Origin: Gammaproteobacteria bacterium
GTDB taxonomy: Bacteria > Pseudomonadota > Gammaproteobacteria > SZUA-152
Reading direction: 5' to 3'
Assembly: GCA_013152545.1 (NCBI GenBank)
Contig: JAADGF010000050.1
Span: 1 to 52,869 of the forward strand
DNA: 52,869 bases
This document shows, piece after piece, positions 18,350 through 25,995 of this stretch. Under the pieces are notes generated by a model. That model saw only the letters and a list, made by a program, of their open reading frames with translations, was not told where the DNA came from and did not search any database. Position 1 is the first letter of the stretch. Each line of letters opens with the position of its first letter. A program made the position numbers and the translations under genes.

Positions 18350-19927
18350 CTAATTGGTTTTGGCCGTGTGGTTTTCTGTTTCACTTGCTAAGGTGATTAA
18401 CGAATCGCCACCCATGACCTCGGGTTTTTCGATATTCATTAGATGCAACATCGTCGGAGCGATGTCTGATAATGCACCATTGGTGGCAAGTATGGCAGGG
18501 CGACCGATATAAATCAGTGGGACCGGGTTGCTGGTATGTGCTGTGTGGGTCTGTTTGGTTTCCGGGTTATGCATTTGCTCTGCATTACCGTGATCTGCGG
18601 TGATCAGCATTTCCCCGCCAACATCTTTAGTGGCGTCAACGATTCGGCTGAGGCAGGTATCCAACGCTTCAATTGCCTTAACAGTGGCCTCATAATTGCC
18701 TGTATGCCCCACCATGTCGGGATTGGCATAATTGCAAATAATCGTATCATACTTGTCACACTGAATAGCATCGATTAGTTTGTCTGTCAGCTCATAGGCG
18801 TTCATTTCAGGTTGCAGGTCATATGTTGCAACATCTGGAGACTGAATCAATATGCGATCCTCTCCTTCGTAGGGTTGTTCAATACCACCATTAAAAAAGA
18901 AGGTGACATGGGCATATTTTTCCGTTTCGGCTATTCTTAGTTGTCGCAAGCCTAGTCCTGCGATGTATTCTCCAAACACATTTTGTAAACGTTCAGGAGG
19001 AAATGCAACCGGAACGTCAAATTCAGAGCTGTATTCCGTGAGGCTGACAAAACGGCTTAGTTTTGGTGTGATTTCGCGAGTAAATGCTTGAAAATTAGAT
19101 TCAATAAAAGGGCGGGTGATTTGCCGGGCTCGATCAGAACGGTAATTCATAAAAATCATCACATCACCATCTTCAACGGTAACGGCTTGCTTGCCCGGAG
19201 GTACAATGCGTGTCGCTTTGATGAATTCATCGGTTTCGCCCCGCGCATAGGCTTGCTCCAAGCCTGCCAATGCTGTTTCGGCTTGGTAATCCGCTTTTGC
19301 CTGAGTGATAAGATCATAAGCGGCTTTGACGCGGGGCCAGCGGTGATCACGATCCATGGCGTAGTAGCGCCCTACCATTGAGGCGATGCGACCTTTGCCC
19401 AAGGACTGTAATAGGTTCTCCATTGCTGTAATGGATTGGGCAGCACTTTTAGGTGGCGTGTCTCTGCCATCCAGAAAAATATGGAGATACACTTTGTCGG
19501 CGCCCCGTTCAACCGCTAATTTTATCATTGCCTGGATATGCTTCTCATGGCTATGTACGCCGCCATTTGATAGCAAGGCCATGATATGTAATGATTTTTT
19601 GGTATTGATGGTGAGGTCAACGGCATCCGTTAATGTTTGGTTTTTGAAAAAAGAACCCGTCCGAATGGCTCGACTGACTCGGGTAAATTCCTGGTATACG
19701 ACTCGGCCGGCACCTAAATTGAGGTGCCCCACTTCTGAATTTCCCATTTGGTCCCTGGGGAGACCCACTTCGGCACCAGAACCTTTAATCAGTGTATGTG
19801 GATAACGTGACCAAAGGTGATCCCAGGTAGGTTTGTTGGCGTTAGCAATTGCATTGAATTGCAAATTTTCGGAATATCCCCAGCCATCTAACACAACAAG
19901 AACGATTGGTTTATGAACTACAGCCAT
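18350..19927 (-). CDS. gpmI: 2,3-bisphosphoglycerate-independent phosphoglycerate mutase
   Basis: Interconverts 3- and 2-phosphoglycerate in glycolysis and gluconeogenesis using two manganese ions and a phosphoserine intermediate. The 525-residue protein has the alkaline-phosphatase fold: VVLDGWG near 11-17, the catalytic Ser64 in [24 protein letters not shown] near 154-162, [11 protein letters not shown] late in the protein, and [12 protein letters not shown]. The length is normal. It heads the minus-strand block gpmI-envC-ctpA-yibQ, a widespread gammaproteobacterial order. Confidence 0.97.
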   Translation of the reverse strand: MAVVHKPIVLVVLDGWGYSENLQFNAIANANKPTWDHLWSRYPHTLIKGSGAEVGLPRDQMGNSEVGHLNLGAGRVVYQEFTRVSRAIRTGSFFKNQTLTDAVDLTINTKKSLHIMALLSNGGVHSHEKHIQAMIKLAVERGADKVYLHIFLDGRDTPPKSAAQSITAMENLLQSLGKGRIASMVGRYYAMDRDHRWPRVKAAYDLITQAKADYQAETALAGLEQAYARGETDEFIKATRIVPPGKQAVTVEDGDVMIFMNYRSDRARQITRPFIESNFQAFTREITPKLSRFVSLTEYSSEFDVPVAFPPERLQNVFGEYIAGLGLRQLRIAETEKYAHVTFFFNGGIEQPYEGEDRILIQSPDVATYDLQPEMNAYELTDKLIDAIQCDKYDTIICNYANPDMVGHTGNYEATVKAIEALDTCLSRIVDATKDVGGEMLITADHGNAEQMHNPETKQTHTAHTSNPVPLIYIGRPAILATNGALSDIAPTMLHLMNIEKPEVMGGDSLITLASETENHTAKTN

Positions 19928-20189
19928 ATTTTATATCTACCAGAAAATGAAAAGGATTGAATTGCTATGCAACTCCCCTGAAGAGGTTGTTCGAAACGAG
20001 CTGTCGTTGTGATCGCTAGCCAGAGGGTGGCAATTTTTTAGATCATTTTTGATCATTAAAGTAAGGCAAATAGAACACCTATTTTATTAATGAACTTGAT
20101 CGAAAAAACTGGCCAATCAGGCTAGATCACTCGATCAGTCTGTTTTCTCGGGTAGCCTTTCCGGGGGAGCAAAATAGCCGTTTTAATTG

Positions 20190-20354
20190 GTAATTACCCA
20201 GCTTACCGTTGCTTTGCCCGATTACCCTGTTAAAACTGCGTTAAAAGCGCTCATTTACGTCGATAACTTTTTTAACGTTGGTAACTCTTAACATTGGTAA
20301 ACTCTGTGTTTTTTCCGTATTCCTGAACAAATCAAAGGTGATTTGAGTAGTTAC
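20190..20354. repeat. Family C repeat, copy 1
   Basis: 165 bp that aligns throughout with the copy at 38221-38356: start GTAATTACCCAGCTTACCGT, middle GCGCTCATTTACGTCG, end AAATCAAAGGTGATTTGAGT. The two ends are inverted repeats of each other, imperfect in this copy. Compared with copy 3 it has extra bases in the centre. Confidence 0.75.
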
Positions 20355-20395
20355 TGAACATTTAAATAATCAAGCTAAAGTAGTTGTTTTACATT

Positions 20396-20515
20396 GTAAC
20401 GATTCAGCATACTGTTGATTTGTTTGATGAGTATGTCAAAAATACTCATTTACACCAGTAAACGTCGCGCTTTTTCTTTGTTCTCGAACAAATCAACGGC
20501 AGTCTGAGCGATTAC
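20396..20515. repeat. Family C repeat, copy 2
   Basis: 120 bp: starts GTAACGATTCAGCATACTGT, contains TACTCATTTACACC and CGTCGCGCTTTTTC, ends AAATCAACGGCAGTCTGAGC then GATTAC. Same orientation as copies 1 and 3, 42 bp after copy 1; the left part is shortened. Confidence 0.75.
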
Positions 20516-21130
20516 TGTATGTTTAATCATTAGGCTGCATCGTTATTCCTAATGTCATGTTGCCATCTATTTTTTGGCGATTAAGGCATAAGCTGGCCGC
20601 GATTATTTGAATCGCACCACTAACAAAATGCGGTTTCGCTTTTCTTAAATAATACCAAATCTGCAAATTTAAAGCTTTAAATTTGTGTTTTCTGCACGAG
20701 CGGAGTTTTAAATTATATCGATGATACAGGCCGATTGTGGTTGAGAATCCCCGATTGTGGAGGTTTGGTGCATGTTCGTGATAAATGAAACGTCATAAAC
20801 AAACATTGCTTGCCCAATTCCTTTTTTCATTCGCTAATTAAGAGATATATAGTAATTAGCGAATGTGCTATATTGTTTTTAGTGGTATTTAGGTGGCTGT
20901 GTTTTTGTGTTAGTGAACATAGTTTGAGTGAAACCATTTAAGTATCAATTGATTAATAAGAAAAACAGAACGGTAAATCTATTTTAGTAATTATGACTAA
21001 GGCCGGACCTAGCGCTTTCGGTAATGTCACAGTGCTCCTTTGGGCTTCCAAAGGGAGGGTATCTTGCAAATCTTGATTCATTTGGTGAATGCGGTAGCAA
21101 TAAATACGATAGTAACGGTAATATGGGTGC

Positions 21131-21460
21131 ATGAAAATGGTGATTCCTATGCTTGAAGAACAGTTATTGATTACCAGAGATGAAGATATCGAGCGTGCTT
21201 CACGCTCGATTAAGGCGATGTCGCACCCGTTACGGTTAAAGATTCTTTGTGCGTTAGGCGGAAACGAAGTCAGTGTGCAGGATATCGTCACCATTGTGGG
21301 GACTTCGCAAAGTAATATATCGCAACATCTTGCTATTTTGAGGGATAAGGGTATTTTGGCTTCCCGCAAAGATGCTAATCGTGTTTATTACCGTGTTGGT
21401 GACACCCGAACACTACGGCTAATTAGTATGATGCGAGAAGTTTTCTGTACATCCCATTAG
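21131..21460 (+). CDS. ArsR-family transcriptional regulator, probable persulfide (SqrR/BigR-type) sensor
   Basis: A 109-residue winged-helix repressor: KAMSHPLRLKILCAL (helices 1-2), IVGTSQSNISQHLAIL recognition helix near 55-70, wing DANRVYYRVGD near 81-91. It contains only two cysteines: C40 in LKILCAL and C106 in MREVFC. Known metal sites of the family (CxC in helix 3, or His/Asp sets of helix 5) are absent. In SqrR and BigR the two sensing cysteines occupy exactly these places (after RLxIL in helix 2 and near the end of the last helix), forming a polysulfide bridge that releases DNA. The inference of sulfur sensing is strengthened by the rhodanese gene next downstream. An alternative is a generic redox-responsive ArsR protein. 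Confidence 0.85.
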   Translation: MKMVIPMLEEQLLITRDEDIERASRSIKAMSHPLRLKILCALGGNEVSVQDIVTIVGTSQSNISQHLAILRDKGILASRKDANRVYYRVGDTRTLRLISMMREVFCTSH

Positions 21461-21750
21461 CTGATAGCGTCTTTCGTTAATTTCAAACGCTGGAATTGTA
21501 CATATTGACTTGCGGTATGCGTCCTAATGGACTGCAGGTTTACCTCCAAAATACGAATATTGTGGGCTAAGGATAAGTGTTCTACCCTTATTTTTTGGTA
21601 ACATTGCTCTTGTCCGGCGATGTTGCCTGCCATTTTCAGAAATTAGATTTAAATGCACGGGTCTGTTGGCGTTTGAGTATTGTTTCGGCCCTTTGTCGTT
21701 GCAGTAGCCGCATAGACTCTGATATATTTTTAAAAAATGAATAACGCCTT

Positions 21751-22173
21751 ATGCAACAGTTGATAGAATTCGCGTCAAATAACATCCTGCTTGTTTCTGT
21801 GTTAGTGGTAATCTTGCTTTTATTGGCGAGTACCTGGATATTACCACGCAATGCCAAACCTTTGTCGCCCATGGACGCCGTGCGAACCGCAAGCCACGAA
21901 GATGCTTTAGTGCTGGATCTGCGTTCTGAAAATGAATACCAAGATGGGCATATTCTTAATTCGGTGAATATTCCGCTTGGGTTTTTAGAGTCGAGAGTAT
22001 CTGAAATACAAGAATATAAATCGTCGCCGGTTATTTTGGTATGTCGAAGTGGCAATCGTTCGCTTCAAGCGGCGAATATGCTAAAAAAACAGGCATTTGA
22101 AAATTTGTATAACATGACGGGAGGCATACTGGCATGGAAAAATGCCAATTTACCACTTGAGTCATCCTCTTAA
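21751..22173 (+). CDS. Membrane-anchored rhodanese-like protein
   Basis: A 140-residue protein with one N-terminal transmembrane helix (NILLVSVLVVILLLLAST, about 11-28) and a single rhodanese domain (about 38-135). The active-site loop is VCRSGNRS with Cys98, so it can carry a persulfide; the acidic LDLRSENEY motif near 55-63 is normal. It would handle sulfane sulfur at the membrane. The same gene precedes grxC-secB-gpsA in many gammaproteobacteria. Here it is 290 bp after the ArsR gene and 713 bp before grxC, the latter gap holding a repeat. Confidence 0.9.
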   Translation: MQQLIEFASNNILLVSVLVVILLLLASTWILPRNAKPLSPMDAVRTASHEDALVLDLRSENEYQDGHILNSVNIPLGFLESRVSEIQEYKSSPVILVCRSGNRSLQAANMLKKQAFENLYNMTGGILAWKNANLPLESSS

Positions 22174-22886
22174 ACGTTATTTTTAAGTATTCCGTTAAAA
22201 ATATTTGTTGAATGCAGCGAGTCGTTCGGTTTAAATTTTAAGTATCAGCGGGTTACAATAGAAAGATGGGTTTGGCTGGCTGATTCCGAGTAATTTGTTG
22301 TTGCCCACGCTCTGATGAAAAGCATGCTTCAAAAAATCGTTTATCGTCAGTATTGATCGCCGCTCTCGCTGCGCTTTAAGCTAAAACCATCAGTTGAACG
22401 GCATGTGTCGTGTGCTCATCCTTTGAGTGAAGGTGTTAAAACACAATATTTCAAAAGATTAATGAAACATATAAGTGTTCAACTGGTTAATTTAAGATAA
22501 TCGGTTGTAACGGTGAGCAGTTGCTATTTTCCCTCGTTTTAATACGTGTTGCTCGCTTTAAATAAGCCAAACAATTCGTTTAATATTAGCTGACCTTGTT
22601 CCCACGGTGATTGCTATGCTCCGATCGATATTTTACCTTGAACGGAGTAATTGGGGTTGGCAAGAAATTCCCTATACATTGGGCTATACAGTGAGAAGAA
22701 GGAGTCTTTGGGCGAAATAATCGGTGTCAGGGTGTATGAAAATCTACCTGTGATCGGTATATTTGATATAGTCAATTTAGGGGGTTGAGGCAGGACAGTC
22801 TTGGCCAGAGTAAAGGTGTCACAAATGGTCATCGGGGGCGTTGGCTGTGTTGCCAGTGGAATAGCGAGTGTTAAGTGAGGATCGGC
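22174..22886. other. Spacer between rhodanese and grxC genes
   Basis: About 710 bp. It contains the family F element at 22382-22500 and otherwise no recognisable gene; the minus-strand frame 22614-22832 has no family features. The ribosome-binding site of grxC (GTGAGG, 22875-22880) ends the region. Confidence 0.5.
22382..22500. repeat. Family F element with both ends
   Basis: Left end TAAAACCATCAGTTGAAC (22382-22399) is an imperfect inverted match to the right end TTCAACTGGTTAATTTA (22478-22494). The interior (CCTTTGAGTGA, ATATTTCAA) resembles 2590-2640, where a family F end also follows. This is the best-defined copy of the scattered TTCAACTGAT motif. Confidence 0.55.
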
Positions 22887-23213
22887 ATGAGCGATTCATT
22901 ACGTGTTAATGATTTGAACAATAGGGAGGCAGAGATTAGCTCTGTGAAAGTTGATGTTTACAGTACCGCATTATGCCCATATTGTACGATGGCTAAGTCG
23001 TTGCTGAAGAAAAAAGGGGTTCCCTATATTGAGATGCGTATTGACAAGAATACTTTGTTACGCAGAGAAATGGAGCGTCGCAGTAATAGAACATCGGTTC
23101 CCCAGATCTTTATTGCGGATGAACATATCGGTGGTTTCGATGATTTGGTGGCGCTGGATTTAGATAATAGGCTGGATGAAATACTTGGTTTGACCGAAAA
23201 AAAAGTGGGTTGA
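22887..23213 (+). CDS. grxC: Glutaredoxin 3-type protein
   Basis: A 108-residue thiol oxidoreductase that uses glutathione to reduce disulfides in the cytoplasm. The active site is CPYC (in STALCPYCTMAKSLL), followed by SVPQIFIADEHIGGFDDL, which includes the cis-proline and GG glutathione-binding motif. I start at the ATG with GTGAGG six bases upstream; a GTG four codons earlier is possible but lies in the ribosome-binding site. The N-terminus is about 20 residues longer than typical glutaredoxins. It belongs to the usual rhodanese-grxC-secB-gpsA set. Confidence 0.93.
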   Translation: MSDSLRVNDLNNREAEISSVKVDVYSTALCPYCTMAKSLLKKKGVPYIEMRIDKNTLLRREMERRSNRTSVPQIFIADEHIGGFDDLVALDLDNRLDEILGLTEKKVG

Positions 23214-23257
23214 AATGATTTTTACGCAATCGGCTCACTGTTCTCAAGCAGCCGTCG

Positions 23258-23418
23258 GGAGCCTGTCCGAGAATAGAAAGCCTACTGCGGAAATGCCATA
23301 TTGGCCTATTTTTACGATTATTTTCGTTAAATAGGCTCAATATTCGCCTCAAATGCTCGAAAAAATGGACTCAAAATGATGCTCCCTTGTGACGGCTGCT
23401 ATTCTCGGGCAGGTTCCT
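23258..23418. repeat. Family D inverted-repeat element
   Basis: 161 bp bounded by imperfect 19-20 bp inverted repeats: left GGAGCCTGTCCGAGAATAG, right complementary to GGAACCTGCCCGAGAATAG. Non-coding; it fills most of the gap between grxC and secB. The left end recurs, inverted, at 25760-25798. Confidence 0.75.
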
Positions 23419-23518
23419 AGTGCATTGTGCCTTCATGAGGCTTGTTGATGATTTTTGGTCAATTGAGTTTAAAATGTCTATCAAAATTGATTACCAATAA
23501 TAATAGGAAAACGTTCAC

Positions 23519-24019
23519 ATGTCAGAATCAGAAAAAGAAGCTACGGATAGTAAGCAAAATCAACAGCAGTTTGCACTGCAAAAAATATATGTAAAGGATG
23601 TGTCATTTGAAACACCAAAGTCGCCAGCGGTGTTTACTGAAGAATGGAAGCCGGATGTCAATATAGAACTTGATACCAAAGGCAAACAGATTGCAGAGCA
23701 TGTGCATGAGGTGATACTAGGGATTACGGTGACCGTGAAAGTAGGGGGGTCCATTGCCTATCTTGTGGAAATTCATCAAGCGGGAATATTTACCTTAAAA
23801 GGTTTTCCAGAAGCAGAATTGGGGGCCATGTTAGGTAGTTATTGCCCTAACGTATTGTTTCCTTACGCGCGAGAGGTGATTTCTGAATTAGTGACGAAAG
23901 GCGGTTTTCCGCAATTTTTATTAGCGCCGGTCAATTTCGATGCAATTTATCGTGAGCATTTACAAAAAACACAGCAGGCCACAATAAAAACCGAGGCGGA
24001 TAAAGAGGCCGTGCACTGA
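23519..24019 (+). CDS. secB: Protein-export chaperone SecB
   Basis: A tetrameric cytoplasmic chaperone that keeps precursors unfolded and passes them to SecA. The 166-residue protein shows the family pattern: FALQKIYVKDVSFETPKSP near 18-36, EVILGITVTVKV near 63-74, YLVEIHQAGIFTLKGF near 81-96, YCPNVLFPYAREVISELVTKGGFPQFLLAPVNFDAIY near the C-terminus. An acidic C-terminal tail ends the protein. Normal length. Placed between grxC and gpsA as usual. Confidence 0.97.
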   Translation: MSESEKEATDSKQNQQQFALQKIYVKDVSFETPKSPAVFTEEWKPDVNIELDTKGKQIAEHVHEVILGITVTVKVGGSIAYLVEIHQAGIFTLKGFPEAELGAMLGSYCPNVLFPYAREVISELVTKGGFPQFLLAPVNFDAIYREHLQKTQQATIKTEADKEAVH

Positions 24020-24081
24020 CAATATTATAGTTAATAATTAAGCTGTTGATATTCAAAATGATATCTGCTTAAAATAGACGC

Positions 24082-25092
24082 GTGAATTCGCAAAAGAAAC
24101 CAATTGCGGTACTCGGCGCTGGGTCTTGGGGGACGGCGATTGCTATTTTGTTATCGCGCGAAGGCAAGCCTGCGATGTTGTGGGGTCGGGACATGACGCA
24201 CATAACAACCAGTGATACAGTGCGGTGCAATATCCGTTATTTACCTGGGGTTTCGTTGCCGGAGGCGCTGCATTTAAGTGGGGATATAGCCGAAACTGTT
24301 GCGGCAGCCGGTGATTTAATCGTGGCTGTTCCCAGCCACGGCTTTCGTTCTACACTGGAAATGATTGCGCAAAGCATTAACCCGAGTCAGCGAATTGCCT
24401 GGGCGACTAAAGGCTTTGAGTCCGGTTCCGGAAAGCAGCTGCATGAAGTAGTGACCGATATTTTTGGTCCAGACCGGGCAATGGCTGTTATTTCTGGTCC
24501 TACCTTTGCCAACGAAGCGGCAAAAGGTTTACCTACAGCAGTGACTGTCGCCTCAAATAATGCGGCATTTTCAAAATATCTGGCCGATCGACTGCACAAT
24601 AAAACATTCCGGGTTTATACCAGTGACGATATCATCGGTGTTGAAGTCGGCGGAGCTGTGAAGAACGTGCTGGCTATTGCTGCGGGTATTGCTGACGGTT
24701 TAGGTTTTGGTGCCAACGCTCGTACGGCTCTGATTACAAGGGGGCTTGCGGAAATGATGCGCCTGGGAGATGCTCTGGGTGGATGTCGGGACACGTTTAT
24801 GGGCTTGGCCGGATTAGGTGATCTGGTGCTAACCTGCACTGATGATCAGTCACGTAATCGCCGTTTAGGTTTGGCGCTGGGCGGAGGGTTATCTCTGGAA
24901 AATGCGCTTGCCTCGATTGACCAAGTGGTGGAAGGTGTACAAACGGCGCGTGAGGTCAATGAATTGGCAATTAGCCGTGGTGTCGACATGCCTATTACCC
25001 ATGAGGTCTACTGTGTACTTTATGAAGGTGCGACGCCCAAACAAGCGGTGCAAGAGTTATTGTCGAGGGAACAAAAACCGGAAAACGGTTAG
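24082..25092 (+). CDS. gpsA: NAD(P)-dependent glycerol-3-phosphate dehydrogenase
   Basis: Reduces dihydroxyacetone phosphate to sn-glycerol 3-phosphate for phospholipid synthesis. The 336-residue protein starts with a GTG codon and soon shows the dinucleotide-binding VLGAGSWGTA (about 10-19). Further motifs are WATKGFE near 109-115, VISGPTFANEAAKG near 136-149, VGGAVKNVLAIAAGIADG with the catalytic lysine near 194, and GLAGLGDLVLTC near 243-254. No strong ribosome-binding site precedes the GTG. It lies 62 bp after secB, in the same direction. Confidence 0.96.
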   Translation: MNSQKKPIAVLGAGSWGTAIAILLSREGKPAMLWGRDMTHITTSDTVRCNIRYLPGVSLPEALHLSGDIAETVAAAGDLIVAVPSHGFRSTLEMIAQSINPSQRIAWATKGFESGSGKQLHEVVTDIFGPDRAMAVISGPTFANEAAKGLPTAVTVASNNAAFSKYLADRLHNKTFRVYTSDDIIGVEVGGAVKNVLAIAAGIADGLGFGANARTALITRGLAEMMRLGDALGGCRDTFMGLAGLGDLVLTCTDDQSRNRRLGLALGGGLSLENALASIDQVVEGVQTAREVNELAISRGVDMPITHEVYCVLYEGATPKQAVQELLSREQKPENG

Positions 25093-25243
25093 TCTGGAAA
25101 GCGTAAGGTCTGTTAATGTGGACCATCGACGTTTGCACAATCCGCAAGGGGGCGTTTTTTCCCGCTAGCGATGATTGCAGGTTTATGTGGATGGACAGGC
25201 TCCTCGCGCATACTCCCTTGGTCTCACCTCGATGAATGAGGAT

Positions 25244-25705
25244 TCAATCAACGCCAAATCCATTTTGACGTAATGCTTCATAAACGATAATTGCAGTTGC
25301 ATTAGACAGGTTAAGGCTGCGGCTACCTGTTAACATGGGAATACGAATAACGTTTGTTGCGGGCAGTGAATTTAAAAATGCCGTGCTCAAGCCTCGTGTT
25401 TCCGGACCAAACACCAAGGCATCCCAAGCGTCATAACGTATTTGGCTATAATTTTGTTGTCCCTTCGTGGAACAAGCAAAAACGCGGTGCGGCTTAATGA
25501 GACTGATGAATTGCGTGAAGCTGTCGTAAAGTTTCACATTTGCCATGTCATGATAATCCAAGCCTGCGCGTTTTAATTTTCGATCAGACAGGTCAAATCC
25601 CAACGGTTGTACTAGATGCAGCTTTGCGCCACAGTTGGCGCAGAGACGGATAATGTTGCCCGTGTTTGGTGGAATTTGAGGCTCGATCAGGACAATGTGA
25701 AACAT
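25244..25705 (-). CDS. trmL: tRNA (cytidine/uridine-2'-O-)-methyltransferase TrmL
   Basis: A small SPOUT-class methyltransferase that 2'-O-methylates position 34 of leucine tRNAs. The 153-residue protein has the family signature: N-terminal IVLIEPQIPPNTGNIIRLCA, LVFGPETRGL near 86-95, and the knotted C-terminal RIPMLTGSRSLNLSNATAII. The length is normal. Converges with gpsA; its neighbourhood with secB-gpsA is common in gammaproteobacteria. Confidence 0.95.
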   Translation of the reverse strand: MFHIVLIEPQIPPNTGNIIRLCANCGAKLHLVQPLGFDLSDRKLKRAGLDYHDMANVKLYDSFTQFISLIKPHRVFACSTKGQQNYSQIRYDAWDALVFGPETRGLSTAFLNSLPATNVIRIPMLTGSRSLNLSNATAIIVYEALRQNGFGVD

Positions 25706-25759
25706 GTAGTTCTATGGTAACAGAAATACGTGAACTGCGTAATAAATGGTTGGTCTGTA

Positions 25760-25798
25760 TGTTTTTTCGCAGTAGGTTTTCTATTCTCGGACAGGCTC
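25760..25798 (-). repeat. Family D fragment
   Basis: About 39 bp matching, on the opposite strand, the left end of the family D element at 23258 (shared CGCAGTAGG and CTATTCTCGGACAGGCTCC). Only one end is present. It abuts the family E element seven bases further on. Confidence 0.65.
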
Positions 25799-25805
25799 CT
25801 CCCTA

Positions 25806-25979
25806 GGGGTGTTCTCAATCATTCTGGCGCTTTTTTAGGCGCAACCCGAAGGGTCTAGCACATTTTTCACCCAGCGGCGTTGTCGCTTGTTGATGTGGAA
25901 TAACCACACAACACTCGCTCCGCCTTGCTGGATAAAAAATGAGCGTCGGCAGGTGTGCAAGAATGATTGAGAACACCCC
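25806..25979. repeat. Family E MITE-like element with CTA target duplication
   Basis: 174 bp with perfect 20-bp terminal inverted repeats (GGGGTGTTCTCAATCATTCT at 25806-25825 and its complement at 25960-25979). CTA lies on both sides (25803-25805 and 25980-25982), consistent with a 3-bp target duplication as made by IS5-type transposases. No open frame of note inside. Confidence 0.85.
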
Positions 25980-25995
25980 CTAGGGCCAACAAAGA

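Larger units (their letters stand above)
19928..21130. other. 1.2-kb gene-free region carrying two family C repeats
   Basis: Separates the divergent gpmI and ArsR-family genes. It contains two family C elements (20190-20354 and 20396-20515) in the same orientation and otherwise AT-rich sequence with no recognisable gene. The minus-strand frame at 20953-21369 is antisense to the ArsR gene and not credible. Promoters for both flanking genes must lie here; I cannot place them confidently. Confidence 0.55.

Noticed and set aside
20190-20515. CRISPR-like array from the tandem family C copies
   Set aside because: Only two copies of unequal length with inverted ends and no regular spacers or cas genes.
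20953-21369. 138-codon open frame antisense to the ArsR-family gene
   Set aside because: The plus-strand gene has a clear winged-helix fold; the antisense frame is its shadow.
21479-21492. Possible family A repeat end (TTTCAAACGCT)
   Set aside because: Only about 11 bases match and the diagnostic ATGGGTATA end is missing; could be chance.
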